Source: Comamonadaceae bacterium
GTDB taxonomy: Bacteria > Pseudomonadota > Gammaproteobacteria > Burkholderiales > Burkholderiaceae_C
Assembly: GCA_947456305.1 (NCBI GenBank)
Contig: CANGPN010000002.1
Location: 1-64,000 of the forward strand
Direction of reading: 5' to 3'
DNA length: 64,000 bases
Below are positions 36,663 to 45,083 of this stretch, in pieces. The notes beneath the pieces are model-generated. The model saw only the letters and a list, made by a program, of their open reading frames with translations, was not told where the DNA came from and ran no database searches. A program made the translations under genes and the position numbers. Numbering within the stretch: the stretch's first letter is position 1; each line of letters opens with the position of its first letter.

Positions 36663-37514
36663 TCAAGCGTAACGTTTATCCAGCCACTCTGTCAGTTTGG
36701 AAAACACCATGGTTTTTTCAGGATCATTGAATATCTCGTGGTACATGACATTGAAGCAGTGCGCTTGCAATAAACCTGCGGGTACGGTTTTGGCAAACAA
36801 TGCTGTAGCCTGGGGATCCACCAATCTGTCCTGACCGGCATACAAGAGCAAAGCGGGTGTGCGCCAGTGTTCTGCTTGAACCCGAGCAATTTCTCCCTGC
36901 GAAATAATCCAGGCCGCCAGTCCAGCGGAAATTTTCCGGTGAACCCATTTGTCATGGCGGTATTCACGTGCAACTTGCGCGTCTCTAGACAACCAATTTA
37001 ATGGTAATTTATTGTCCACTTTGACATGTGGAAACCAGGCTGGCATAAATGCCAGCAATAACTTGTCTATCCATGTGGTGTATGCGCCCAGCGCCGGTGA
37101 GCTCAAGACCACTGCATCGGCTAATTCAGGATATTCAGTCATGGTGCGAGCGACAACCAACCCCCCCATGCTGTGACCGAGCAATACCAGGGCCGTGTTT
37201 TCCGGTCGCATATGTACTGCGACCGATTGCAAGTCTTGCACCAATTGCTGCGGTTGCTCGATGTCTCCACGCGCGCCCGATGACAAGCCGTGACCTATCT
37301 GGTCATAGCCTATAGCTGCATAGCCTGCCTGATTTAAAACAAATGCCAAATGGTTGTAACGACCTGCATATTCGCCCAAACCGTGCACCAGTAAGACGGT
37401 TGCCTTTGGCTTGGTATCAGGAAGAGGCCAACGGTAAAGCGCCAGTGTTCGGTTATTGATGTCGCATTTTTCTATAGACGGGCGGAAAGTGTGTTGCACT
37501 GCTATTGTGCTCAT
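36663..37514 (-). CDS. Alpha/beta hydrolase, monoacylglycerol-lipase-like (S33)
   Basis: 283 residues from ATG 37514. Serine hydrolase with oxyanion block VLLVHGLGEYAGRYNHLA, nucleophile elbow VLLGHSMGGLVVART, Asp in LLLYAGQDRLVDPQ and the catalytic His expected in VMYHEIFNDPEKT. This is the lysophospholipase/monoacylglycerol lipase pattern. It overlaps metW by 4 bases (ATGA), so it is the third gene of the metX-metW operon under the SAM-II-like riboswitch. Why a lipase-like enzyme should sit there is unclear. Confidence 0.87.
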   Translation of the reverse strand: MSTIAVQHTFRPSIEKCDINNRTLALYRWPLPDTKPKATVLLVHGLGEYAGRYNHLAFVLNQAGYAAIGYDQIGHGLSSGARGDIEQPQQLVQDLQSVAVHMRPENTALVLLGHSMGGLVVARTMTEYPELADAVVLSSPALGAYTTWIDKLLLAFMPAWFPHVKVDNKLPLNWLSRDAQVAREYRHDKWVHRKISAGLAAWIISQGEIARVQAEHWRTPALLLYAGQDRLVDPQATALFAKTVPAGLLQAHCFNVMYHEIFNDPEKTMVFSKLTEWLDKRYA

Positions 37515-38110
37515 GTCGTCCTTTGACTTGCGCCTGTTAATTGAAACACGGCTGTAGATGCCAATGCATTCGGCCAAAAGCGCACGGTTTTTTCGGCATC
37601 TAAACCGAATGCATCTTGTATGTGCAAATGATTTTTTAAAGCCAACGCCTGGAAATCTGCAAAAGTCGCTACCCGTATATTCGGTGTGTCATACCATTCA
37701 TAGGGCAATTTAGGTGTGACAGGCATGCGCCCTTTCAACACACTCCACCTGTTAAACCAATGGGCAAAGTTAGGGAAAGTAATGATGCCCATACGAGCCA
37801 CTCTCAAGGTTTCTCTCAACATGGTTTCTGCATTTCGCAAATGCTGCAAGGTATCTATTTGTAAAACCACGTCAAAAGACTGATCTTCAAACATTTGCAA
37901 ACCTTGCTCCAGATTGAGTTGAATGACATGCACGCCTTTTTTTATACAAGCAGCTACATTGTCATCGTCTATTTCCACGCCATAACCGCTGCAACCATGT
38001 GAGTTTTGCAAATAAGCCAAGACTTCCCCGTCGCCGCATCCCAAGTCCAGAACTCGGCTCCCATACGGCACCATGTCGGCGATGGTTGTTTTTAAAAAGT
38101 CAGTACTCAT
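37511..38110 (-). CDS. metW: Methionine biosynthesis protein MetW
   Basis: 199 residues. Class I methyltransferase-like fold: [49 protein letters not shown], and the MetW-specific [19 protein letters not shown] with [15 protein letters not shown]. MetW activates or partners MetX in homoserine acylation in many proteobacteria. It overlaps the metX stop by ATGA. Confidence 0.95.
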   Translation of the reverse strand: MSTDFLKTTIADMVPYGSRVLDLGCGDGEVLAYLQNSHGCSGYGVEIDDDNVAACIKKGVHVIQLNLEQGLQMFEDQSFDVVLQIDTLQHLRNAETMLRETLRVARMGIITFPNFAHWFNRWSVLKGRMPVTPKLPYEWYDTPNIRVATFADFQALALKNHLHIQDAFGLDAEKTVRFWPNALASTAVFQLTGASQRTT

Positions 38111-39240
38111 GTCGTTTGATCTGTGAGATGGATATTTTCAAAATACGACCGCACAACCCGCAAGTAGCGCGGATCGTCAAGTAAAAATGCATCATGGCCG
38201 TGTGGCGCGTCTATCTCTGCGTAACTGAGACTTCTTTTGTTAGCAACCAACGCCTGAACCATTTCTCTGCTGCGTGATGGCGCGAATCTCCAATCGGTGG
38301 TGAAACTAACCAATAAAAATTGAGCGCTTGCACTGGCCAATGCTTTGACCAGATCGCCTTGGAACGGCTTGGCAGGGTCAAAATAATCTAGTGCTCTGGT
38401 AATCAACAAATAAGTGTTTGCATCAAAATAATGGCTGAATTTATCGCCTTGATAACGTAAATAGCTCTCTATCTGGAACTCTATATCTTGTGTTGAAAAA
38501 CGATAAGCGTCGCCTTCTTGCAAATTTCTACCAAATTTGCTATTCATAACGTCGTCACTCAAATAAGTGATGTGGCCCAACATTCGGGCAATACGCAGTC
38601 CTCTTTTAGGCAACACGCCGTGCTCATAAAAATGCCCGCCATGAAAATCGGGGTCGGTCACAATGGCTCGTCTGGCCACTTCATTGAACGCAATATTTTC
38701 TGCGGTGAGATTGGGTGCACTGGCAATCACAACCGCATGTTTGACGCGTTGCGGATATTGCAAGCTCCAACTCAAAGCTTGCATACCTCCTAAACTGCCA
38801 CCCATGACAGCTGCCAGTTGCGCTATACCTAAACGATCTAGCAAACGCGCTTGAGCATTCACCCAGTCTTCCACAGTGACAACCGGAAAGTCTGCGCCGT
38901 AAATTCGCCCGTTCGCGGGGTTGACGTGCATAGGGCCGGTCGAGCCAAAGCAAGAACCTAAGTTATTGACCCCAATCACGAAAAACCGGTTGGTGTCTAC
39001 CGGCTTACCCGGCCCTATCATGTTGTTCCACCAACCTTCACTGTTTTCCTGGCCTTGGTAAAACCCGGCCACATGGTGTGAGGCATTCAAGGCATGACAT
39101 ATCAAAATGGCATTGCTTTTATTTACATTCAATTCGCCGTAGGTTTCAAAACAAAGCTGGTATTGAGCCAATTCCGCGCCCGAGCTGAGAGCCAATGGCT
39201 CTCCAAAATGCATGGTCGACGGTGAAACAATGAATGACAT
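38107..39240 (-). CDS. metX: Homoserine O-acyltransferase MetX
   Basis: 377 residues. Transfers an acyl group (acetyl, or succinyl in MetW-dependent forms) to homoserine, committing it to methionine. Alpha/beta hydrolase fold: [36 protein letters not shown], nucleophile [15 protein letters not shown], and Asp/His of the triad in [10 protein letters not shown] and [14 protein letters not shown]. The ATG at 39240 follows directly on the T-run of a hairpin and has no visible ribosome-binding site; the N-terminus [18 protein letters not shown] still aligns well with relatives as I recall them. ATG at residue 10 is a remote alternative. Confidence 0.95.
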   Translation of the reverse strand: MSFIVSPSTMHFGEPLALSSGAELAQYQLCFETYGELNVNKSNAILICHALNASHHVAGFYQGQENSEGWWNNMIGPGKPVDTNRFFVIGVNNLGSCFGSTGPMHVNPANGRIYGADFPVVTVEDWVNAQARLLDRLGIAQLAAVMGGSLGGMQALSWSLQYPQRVKHAVVIASAPNLTAENIAFNEVARRAIVTDPDFHGGHFYEHGVLPKRGLRIARMLGHITYLSDDVMNSKFGRNLQEGDAYRFSTQDIEFQIESYLRYQGDKFSHYFDANTYLLITRALDYFDPAKPFQGDLVKALASASAQFLLVSFTTDWRFAPSRSREMVQALVANKRSLSYAEIDAPHGHDAFLLDDPRYLRVVRSYFENIHLTDQTT

Positions 39241-39274
39241 AAAAAATCCGGCTTCGCTAAAAACGCGTCCGGAT
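39241..39274 (-). terminator. Terminator-like hairpin abutting metX start codon
   Basis: On the minus strand ATCCGG (39274-39269) pairs with CCGGAT (39251-39246), with an inner CGC/GCG, followed by six T that run straight into the metX ATG. Placed after the SAM-II-like aptamer it could work as the expression platform by attenuation. Stability was judged by eye only. Confidence 0.65.
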
Positions 39275-39280
39275 GGGCAT

Positions 39281-39336
39281 GACGTCTTTAGCTGTACTTG
39301 TTAAAGCGCCCGCAAGCTGTGGCAAATCGGCGCTGT
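39281..39336 (-). promoter_or_regulatory. SAM-II (metA/SAM_alpha type) riboswitch of metX
   Basis: Minus-strand leader with the SAM-II conserved blocks in order: AGCGCC, GATTTG, CAGCTTGCGG, GGCGCTTTAA, then ACAGCTAAAGACG. AGCGC and GCGCT form P1; GCTAAAG is the 3' pseudoknot strand. A TATACT -10 box on the minus strand (39348-39343) puts transcription start at about 39336, the first base of the aptamer. SAM-II elements control metA/metX/metC, mostly in alphaproteobacteria. Binding of S-adenosylmethionine should turn metX-metW-hydrolase off. Confidence 0.82.
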
Positions 39337-39453
39337 TGTCTTAGTATATCCAAGCGTGAGGTTTTACTTTTGTTTTGTTATGCACTCCTGATTTCACCAA
39401 GTTTCTACATATTTGCGGATTTCTTTGATCGTTTATTGATCATCTCACCTCAC

Positions 39454-39469
39454 CGGTGCGTTTTTTGCT
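39454..39469 (+). promoter_or_regulatory. Candidate sigma-54 promoter of second amt gene
   Basis: CGGTGCGTTTTTTGCT keeps GG (39455-39456) and GC (39467-39468) with 10 bases between and a perfect TTGCT at -12; the -24 box is weaker (CGGTGC for TGGCAC). It lies 72 bases before the start codon. Nitrogen control would fit. Confidence 0.4.
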
Positions 39470-39540
39470 TTATTTTGGTGCTAATGCATTTTTCCATGGA
39501 AAATTGCACTTTTTTAAATCATTTATCCCCAGGAGTTCAC

Positions 39541-40743
39541 ATGGACGCACTTAAACAGGGCGCCGATGCCTTGTTCATCTTGCTTGGCGCTGTCATGGTA
39601 TTGGCCATGCATGCCGGTTTTGCTTTTTTGGAATTGGGCACAGTCAGACAAAAAAACCAGGTCAATGCACTGGTCAAAATTCTGGTTGATTTCAGTATCT
39701 CTACGCTGGTTTACTTTTTAGTTGGCTACAGCGTGGCTTATGGGACGCATTTTTTTGTCGGTGCAGACATACTAGCTGCTCGCAATGGTTATGACCTGGT
39801 CAAATTTTTCTTCTTGCTGACTTTTGCAGCTGCAATTCCAGCCATTGTTTCTGGTGGTATTGCCGAAAGAGCCCGCTTTTACCCACAACTCATTTCAACT
39901 GCTGTTATTGTCGGGTTTATTTACCCGTTTTATGAAGGTATTGCTTGGAACCAGCATTTTGGTTTTCAAGCCTGGCTGCTGGCAAATACCGGCTTTGAGT
40001 TCCATGACTTCGCTGGTTCTGTGGTGGTTCATGCGGTCGGAGGCTGGATTGCCTTGCCTGCCGTAGTTTTCCTGGGTGCCAGAAGCAACCGTTATCGCAA
40101 AGATGGCGCTATATCTGCGCATCCCCCATCGAGCATTCCATTTTTAGCTTTAGGCGCATGGATTTTGTGCGTCGGATGGTTCGGCTTTAATGTCATGAGC
40201 GCGCAAACTCTAGACAAGATTTCCGGATTGGTTGCTGTCAATAGCCTGATGGCCATGGTCGGCGGCACACTGGCCGCGCTTTGGGCGGGCAAAAACGACC
40301 CTGGTTTTGTTCATAACGGCCCACTGGCCGGTCTGGTCGCTGTTTGCGCAGGTTCAGATGTGATGCATCCTTTGGGAGCACTGGCAGTTGGTGCTGCCGC
40401 CGGCGCCTTGTTTGTGTATATGTTTACCCTCACTCAAAACACCTGGAAAATTGATGACGTTCTAGGCGTCTGGCCCTTACATGGCTTGTGCGGCACTTGG
40501 GGAGGAGTAGCTGCCGGTATTTTTGGTAGCACCGCTTTGGGTGGCTTAGGCGGCGTAGGCTTTATCTCCCAATTGCTGGGAACACTTTTTGGCGTGTTAT
40601 GGGCCTTGTTGTCCTCGGCGCTTTTATACGGCCTGATCAAACACTTTTTGGGTTTGAGATTAACCCAGGAACAAGAGTTTGAAGGAGCTGACATGAGTAT
40701 TCACAGTGTCAGCGCCACTCCGGACAGGGAGTCCAGCTGGTGA
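39541..40743 (+). CDS. amt: Second ammonium transporter (Amt family)
   Basis: 400 residues from ATG 39541, with AGGAG 6 bases upstream. About 11 membrane helices without a cleaved signal peptide. Amt landmarks: AGFAFLELGTVRQKNQVNAL, PAIVSGGIAERARFY, the two histidine segments VVVHAVGGWIALPAV and WPLHGLCGTWGGVA, and a short C-terminal tail EGADMSIHSVS. It differs markedly from AmtB at 6.7 kb (start GAVMVLAMHAG rather than GLALFYGGLV) and has no PII gene beside it. Ammonium uptake is the expected role; a sensor role is possible. Confidence 0.92.
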   Translation: MDALKQGADALFILLGAVMVLAMHAGFAFLELGTVRQKNQVNALVKILVDFSISTLVYFLVGYSVAYGTHFFVGADILAARNGYDLVKFFFLLTFAAAIPAIVSGGIAERARFYPQLISTAVIVGFIYPFYEGIAWNQHFGFQAWLLANTGFEFHDFAGSVVVHAVGGWIALPAVVFLGARSNRYRKDGAISAHPPSSIPFLALGAWILCVGWFGFNVMSAQTLDKISGLVAVNSLMAMVGGTLAALWAGKNDPGFVHNGPLAGLVAVCAGSDVMHPLGALAVGAAAGALFVYMFTLTQNTWKIDDVLGVWPLHGLCGTWGGVAAGIFGSTALGGLGGVGFISQLLGTLFGVLWALLSSALLYGLIKHFLGLRLTQEQEFEGADMSIHSVSATPDRESSW

Positions 40744-40832
40744 TTTCTGTCGTTTTTAGGGTTTTCACGGCTAAATCAGGTAGAAATACTGGTTTAAAAG
40801 ACCATAATCTGCTTCATAATGGTTAAGACTGG

Positions 40833-40841
40833 TTATCCACA
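40833..40841 (+). promoter_or_regulatory. Isolated consensus DnaA box
   Basis: TTATCCACA, a perfect 9-base DnaA box, 110 bases upstream of the RRM gene start. Alone it could be chance or could link the RRM gene to DnaA. Confidence 0.35.
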
Positions 40842-40908
40842 GGGTGGTTAACCGGTGCGTCGGTGATCGGTTAGTTTCGCTTCTTGGCTTTCGTGGACAG
40901 GTGCAATC

Positions 40909-40947
40909 GGGACTCCATCGCTTTTTTATTCGTTTTTATGGAGTCCC
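40909..40947 (+). promoter_or_regulatory. 10-bp stem hiding RBS of RRM gene
   Basis: GGGACTCCAT (40909-40918) is the exact reverse complement of ATGGAGTCCC (40938-40947), with a 19-base T-rich loop. The 3' arm contains the GGAG ribosome-binding site (40940-40943), 7 bases before the ATG. When folded the site is fully paired. Temperature, an RNA chaperone or the protein itself could open it. Confidence 0.7.
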
Positions 40948-40950
40948 TGA

Positions 40951-41373
40951 ATGGGCAACAAACTGTACGTCGGCAATCTGCCATATTCCGTTCGCGATGG
41001 CGACTTGGAACAATCTTTTGGTCAATTTGGAACCGTCACAAGCGCCAAAGTCATGATGGAGCGCGATACAGGTCGTTCCAAAGGCTTTGGATTTGTGGAA
41101 ATGGCCTCCGATGCCGAAGCACAGGCTGCAATCAGCGGCATGAATGGTCAGGCATTGGGCGGCCGCAGCCTTGTGGTTAATGAAGCACGCCCCATGGAAC
41201 CACGCCCGCCCCGTAGCGGTGGCGGCGGTGGATACGGTGGTGGATATGGCGGCGGCGGCGGCGGCGGTGGTGGATATGGTGGCGGCGGTGGCGGCGGTCG
41301 TCGTGAAGGCGGCGGCGGTTACGGTGGTGGTGGCGGTCGTCGTGAAGGCGGCGGCGGTCGCAACGAATACTGA
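40951..41373 (+). CDS. Glycine-rich RRM RNA-binding protein
   Basis: 140 residues. One RNA-recognition motif (residues 3-80) with RNP2 KLYVGNLPYS and RNP1 KGFGFVEM, then a low-complexity tail made of glycine, tyrosine and RRE repeats (GGGGGRREGGGG). This is the layout of bacterial and plant cold-inducible glycine-rich RNA-binding proteins. It probably binds single-stranded RNA as a chaperone, often at low temperature. Its ribosome-binding site lies in a 10-bp stem. A bidirectional terminator follows. Confidence 0.92.
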   Translation: MGNKLYVGNLPYSVRDGDLEQSFGQFGTVTSAKVMMERDTGRSKGFGFVEMASDAEAQAAISGMNGQALGGRSLVVNEARPMEPRPPRSGGGGGYGGGYGGGGGGGGGYGGGGGGGRREGGGGYGGGGGRREGGGGRNEY

Positions 41374-41390
41374 CATTAGCTCTGACACTC

Positions 41391-41421
41391 GAAAAAGCCT
41401 CTTTTATAGAGGCTTTTTTTG
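41391..41421. terminator. Bidirectional terminator between RRM gene and lptC
   Basis: AAAAAGCCTC-TTTTATA-GAGGCTTTTTTT: 5' A-run, GC stem and 3' T-run, symmetric so that it can end both the plus-strand RRM transcript and the minus-strand lptC operon (lptC stop at 41425). Confidence 0.88.
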
Positions 41422-41424
41422 TTC

Positions 41425-42066
41425 TTAATCGGATGCTGGATATAAAGTGGCGTGAACACGCCCTTGTAACTTATACGTTTGATTCACATTATCCGCATGC
41501 ATCTGATCTGCTTTAAAGTGGTTCTTTCCTCGGACGATGCTGACAGGCAAATCCGATTGCAACGAGTCATTGTTGGCAAAAAAGTGCAAAAACTCTCCAC
41601 TGATTTGCATATCGTCTTTTTGCTGTCCTGCAACGTCTCTATTTAGTAAAACCTGTCCTATCAATTGAACTTGCGACCCATCTTCATTCACTATGGCCTT
41701 TTTTGCCTGCGCAGAAATAACTTTGTCTTTGTTGTAGATGAGTACATGCGGTTGCTTTACCTCTGTAGCCAAGGTGTCTTGAAAATGCTGGGCGAATTCT
41801 CCATGCATAGAAGATTTCAAATTACCATTCATTTCATATGATTTCAAATTGAATTTTTGAAAATCGTAATCCGCTGTATGCAAAGGAGACGATACCGGTG
41901 TTGTGTTCTGTACCGGCGCCACACTGCGAACAAGCCATACTGAAAATAAAAACAACAAAGACAACATCAATATCGGTAAGTAAGCCATCAACGTTTCACG
42001 CAATCTATGAATGCGCTGCTTCGTACTCAAGGATGCGCTTGGCAGCGTGGTCAATAAACTGTTCAA
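41425..42066 (-). CDS. lptC: LPS export protein LptC
   Basis: 213 residues, TTG start at 42066 overlapping the kdsC stop (TTGA). Inner-membrane anchored periplasmic bridge protein that takes LPS from LptBFG to LptA. One membrane helix (YLPILMLSLLFLFSVWLV, about residues 29-46) and a beta-jellyroll periplasmic domain (YDFQKFNLKSYEMNG, GEFLHFFANNDSLQSD). lptA and lptB, which usually follow in Burkholderiales, are absent; the operon ends here at a terminator. Confidence 0.88.
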   Translation of the reverse strand: MNSLLTTLPSASLSTKQRIHRLRETLMAYLPILMLSLLFLFSVWLVRSVAPVQNTTPVSSPLHTADYDFQKFNLKSYEMNGNLKSSMHGEFAQHFQDTLATEVKQPHVLIYNKDKVISAQAKKAIVNEDGSQVQLIGQVLLNRDVAGQQKDDMQISGEFLHFFANNDSLQSDLPVSIVRGKNHFKADQMHADNVNQTYKLQGRVHATLYPASD

Positions 42067-42611
42067 TTCAATACCTCATTCAACGCCTTGCTGTAACCAC
42101 CATTGGCCATAAGTAACAAATCACAGGCTTCACGCACAGCGCCCATACCTGCAGCTGCCACACACACATGGTCTGCCCGGGTCAACAACTCCACATGTGC
42201 CGTGGCCGGTACCGCGGCAAATGCAACTTTCATTAAAACAGGCAAATCAGGCCAGTCATCACCCATGGCTGCCGCCTCTGACCAAGTCAAACCCAGGTCT
42301 TGCAAACATTGCAGTGCAACAGATTGCTTGTTTTCTACGCCATAAAACACATGGTCAAGTTGTAGCTCTTTCACCCTAGAACGCAAAGCCAGGCTGTCCC
42401 TTCCCGTAATGATCACAGGAACAATGCCCGCCTTATTTATCAATTTCAGCCCATGGCCATCTAAGGAGTTGAATTTCTTGAGAGATTCACCGTTGACATC
42501 GAAATACAAACTACCGTCCGTCATCACTCCATCGACATCCAGGAAAAAAACGCGGATACCACGTACCTTCTCCAGCAATTGGGCACTAAATCTCTGCCGT
42601 ATCTTGTTCAT
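42063..42611 (-). CDS. kdsC: KDO-8-phosphate phosphatase KdsC
   Basis: 182 residues. HAD-superfamily (C0 type) phosphatase releasing KDO from KDO-8-P for LPS core synthesis. Nucleophile motif FFLDVDGVMTDGSLYF, motif II VPVIITGRDS and motif IV AAAMGDDWPDLPVL. Overlaps kdsD by ATGA and lptC by TTGA, so the three are translationally coupled. Confidence 0.95.
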   Translation of the reverse strand: MNKIRQRFSAQLLEKVRGIRVFFLDVDGVMTDGSLYFDVNGESLKKFNSLDGHGLKLINKAGIVPVIITGRDSLALRSRVKELQLDHVFYGVENKQSVALQCLQDLGLTWSEAAAMGDDWPDLPVLMKVAFAAVPATAHVELLTRADHVCVAAAGMGAVREACDLLLMANGGYSKALNEVLN

Positions 42612-43597
42612 ATGACTTTGGCCCGCATCAAATCATTGCTGTTAACCACACCACACAATTGTCCTTGTGCATTGACGATCAAAACGCTGGTGATGCGTTT
42701 GAGTTCCATCAATTGCGCCGCCTCTGCAGCCAAAGCGGTATCGCGCAAGGTGGCGGGATTGGGGTGCATCACGTCAGCGGCACTCAGCTCTCTCAAATCT
42801 ATGCCTTTTTCTATCAGCCTGCGTAAATCACCGTCAGTAAATACACCCAATACCTGCTTGTCCGAATCAATAATGGCTGTAGCGCCTAAACCCTTTTCTG
42901 ACATTTCCCGCATCAAATCACTCAAACGCGCTGTCAAAAAAACCGAAGGCACATCAACACCTGTGCGCATGACATCTGCTACATGTGTAAGCAAACGCCT
43001 ACCCAAACTGCCGCCCGGGTGAGATCTGGCGAAATCATCTTGCTTAAAACCCCGGGCATCCAACACAGCTACAGCCAAGGCATCACCTAGGGCCAATTGC
43101 GCTGTGGTGCTGGCTGTAGGTGCCAGGTTCATGGGACACGCTTCTTTCTCAACGCTGCTGTCAATGACCCAGTTTGCGTAATCTGCCAAGGTAGATTGCA
43201 AATTGCCGGTGATAGCGAGCAACAACACGCCTTGACGCTTAATTTGCGGCAATATGGCTGAAAGCTCCTCGCTTTCTCCGCTGTTAGACAAAGCAATCAC
43301 TAAATCGTCTTTAGTAACCATGCCCAAATCACCATGGCTGGCTTCGGCTGGGTGGACAAAAAAAGCTGGTGTTCCTGTAGACGCCAGGGTAGCTGCAATT
43401 TTGCGTCCTATATGGCCGCTTTTGCCCATACCCATGACGACCACCCTTCCCTTGACGTTGAGCAATGCATGCACCGCCTGTACAAACTGATCGCCTAAGC
43501 GATGCTGTGCACCAATAATGGCTTGCGCTTCCGTGGCCAAGGTTTGTCTGGCCAATTCCAAAATGTGTGAGTGCTCTCGACGTGCGTTTTCAGTCAT
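42608..43597 (-). CDS. kdsD: Arabinose-5-phosphate isomerase KdsD
   Basis: 329 residues. Converts ribulose-5-P to arabinose-5-P, first step to KDO. SIS domain with VVVMGMGKSGHIGRKIAAT, FFVHPAEASHGDLGM and ALSNSGESEELSAIL, followed by two CBS domains (DVPSVFLTARLSDLMREM, ADVMHPNPATLRDTALAAEA). First gene of the kdsD-kdsC-lptC operon. Confidence 0.95.
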   Translation of the reverse strand: MTENARREHSHILELARQTLATEAQAIIGAQHRLGDQFVQAVHALLNVKGRVVVMGMGKSGHIGRKIAATLASTGTPAFFVHPAEASHGDLGMVTKDDLVIALSNSGESEELSAILPQIKRQGVLLLAITGNLQSTLADYANWVIDSSVEKEACPMNLAPTASTTAQLALGDALAVAVLDARGFKQDDFARSHPGGSLGRRLLTHVADVMRTGVDVPSVFLTARLSDLMREMSEKGLGATAIIDSDKQVLGVFTDGDLRRLIEKGIDLRELSAADVMHPNPATLRDTALAAEAAQLMELKRITSVLIVNAQGQLCGVVNSNDLMRAKVI

Positions 43598-43634
43598 GTG
43601 GGCATTATGCTTGGTGGTTTCAGTGGCAATCTTC

Positions 43635-45053
43635 TCATTTACCTATACAAAAACGACTGAAAATTTCACCCAGCAAATCATCTGCGCTGAAGCTACCTGT
43701 CAGTTGCGCCAGGTACTGGTGCGCGAGCCGACATTCTTCGGCCATCAAATCCAGTGGCGGTGCTGTCTGTTCCAAGCTGCGTAACGCTTGTTGCACATGC
43801 GTCAAAACAAATTGCAAAGCTTGTACATGCCTGGTTCGGGCCGTGAAGACACCTTCTGTCATACCTTCTTGCCACCCTGCTGATTCCAAAATACGCTGAC
43901 GCAATTCCGGTAAGCCTTGGCCGTTGAGTGCGGAAATACACACGGCACGGGTATTCACCGCATTCAGTTGTTCAACGGCATCAATTTTGTTGTTTACTTC
44001 TAAAAGCAGCGTGTGCGCTGACATGGCTGCTTTGATGTCTTTGTGAAGTTGGCACTGAGCTTGTACGTACAGTGAATCACCATGACGGCTGAGATCATTC
44101 AGAAGCAACACCATGTCTGCTTGTTTGATTTGCTCCCAAGCGCGTACCATGCCTATTTGTTCGACTTCATCTGCAAGTGAGGACTCGCGTAAACCTGCCG
44201 TATCCAACACATGAATAGGCACACCTTCAATATTAATGCTTTGTGTCAACACATCGCGCGTAGTCCCAGCTATAGCTGTGACGATGGCCACTGGTGCACC
44301 AGCCAAAGCATTGAGCAAGGCGCTTTTACCAGCATTGGGTTGACCAGCGATTACCAGTTTTAACCCGTCGCGCAGCAATCGACCTTGTTCTGCTTGAGCC
44401 AAAAGGTGTTGTGTGTCTTCTTGCAATAACTGCAGTTGTGCACGCACTTGAAACTGTTGTATGAAATCTATATCTTCTTCAGGAAAATCCAGACAAGCCT
44501 CGATTTGCATACGCACGTGTATTAATCGCTCTGAAAGAGCAGTCACTTTGTGAGAAAACTCTCCCTCTAAAGACCGGCCTGCACTACGTACAGCCGCTTC
44601 TGTGTTTGCGTCAATCAAATCTGCAACCGCTTCGGCCTGCGATAAATCCATTTTTTGGTTTAAGTACGCTCTTTCTGTGAATTCACCCGGCCTGGCCATG
44701 CGCAAGTACGGTAAGGGCGCTACGCCAGATGTTGTCGGCGTTTGGGCTAATTTCAGACAATGCTTCAACAGCATTTGTAACACCACCGGTCCGCCGTGGG
44801 CTTGCAGCTCCAACACATCCTCACCGGTATAACTGTTTGGCGCTGGAAAATACAGCGCCAGCAGCTGATCTATGGTTTGATTTCTTTCATCTTTGATACT
44901 GACCAGTTTCGCAATTCTGGGGCTTAGTCTGACGTTTGTAAGTTTGCCGGCAAATTCCGAAAGTGATTTACCGCTGAGTCGCACCACGCCAACTGCACCC
45001 CGTCCAGGTGGCGTGGCCAAAGCAATGATAGGGTCATCGCGCTGAGACAACAT
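43635..45053 (-). CDS. mnmE: tRNA modification GTPase MnmE
   Basis: 472 residues from ATG 45053. With MnmG it installs (carboxymethyl)aminomethyl groups on U34 of tRNAs. N-terminal folate-binding domain (DPIIALATPPGRGAVGVVRL), G domain with G1 IAGQPNAGKSALLNAL, G3 DTAGLRES and G4 VNNKID, and the C-terminal FSRFCIGK with the catalytic cysteine. The G domain is inserted in a helical domain as usual. In-frame TTG 45062 is a less likely start. Partner mnmG is at 53968. Confidence 0.96.
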   Translation of the reverse strand: MLSQRDDPIIALATPPGRGAVGVVRLSGKSLSEFAGKLTNVRLSPRIAKLVSIKDERNQTIDQLLALYFPAPNSYTGEDVLELQAHGGPVVLQMLLKHCLKLAQTPTTSGVAPLPYLRMARPGEFTERAYLNQKMDLSQAEAVADLIDANTEAAVRSAGRSLEGEFSHKVTALSERLIHVRMQIEACLDFPEEDIDFIQQFQVRAQLQLLQEDTQHLLAQAEQGRLLRDGLKLVIAGQPNAGKSALLNALAGAPVAIVTAIAGTTRDVLTQSINIEGVPIHVLDTAGLRESSLADEVEQIGMVRAWEQIKQADMVLLLNDLSRHGDSLYVQAQCQLHKDIKAAMSAHTLLLEVNNKIDAVEQLNAVNTRAVCISALNGQGLPELRQRILESAGWQEGMTEGVFTARTRHVQALQFVLTHVQQALRSLEQTAPPLDLMAEECRLAHQYLAQLTGSFSADDLLGEIFSRFCIGK

Positions 45054-45083
45054 GGCAAACAACCTAAAGTTGTAACGGGCCGT

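Noticed and set aside
41219-41360. Repeated GGCGGCGGT units resembling a repeat array
   Set aside because: They encode the glycine-rich tail of the RRM protein; no spacers, so not CRISPR.
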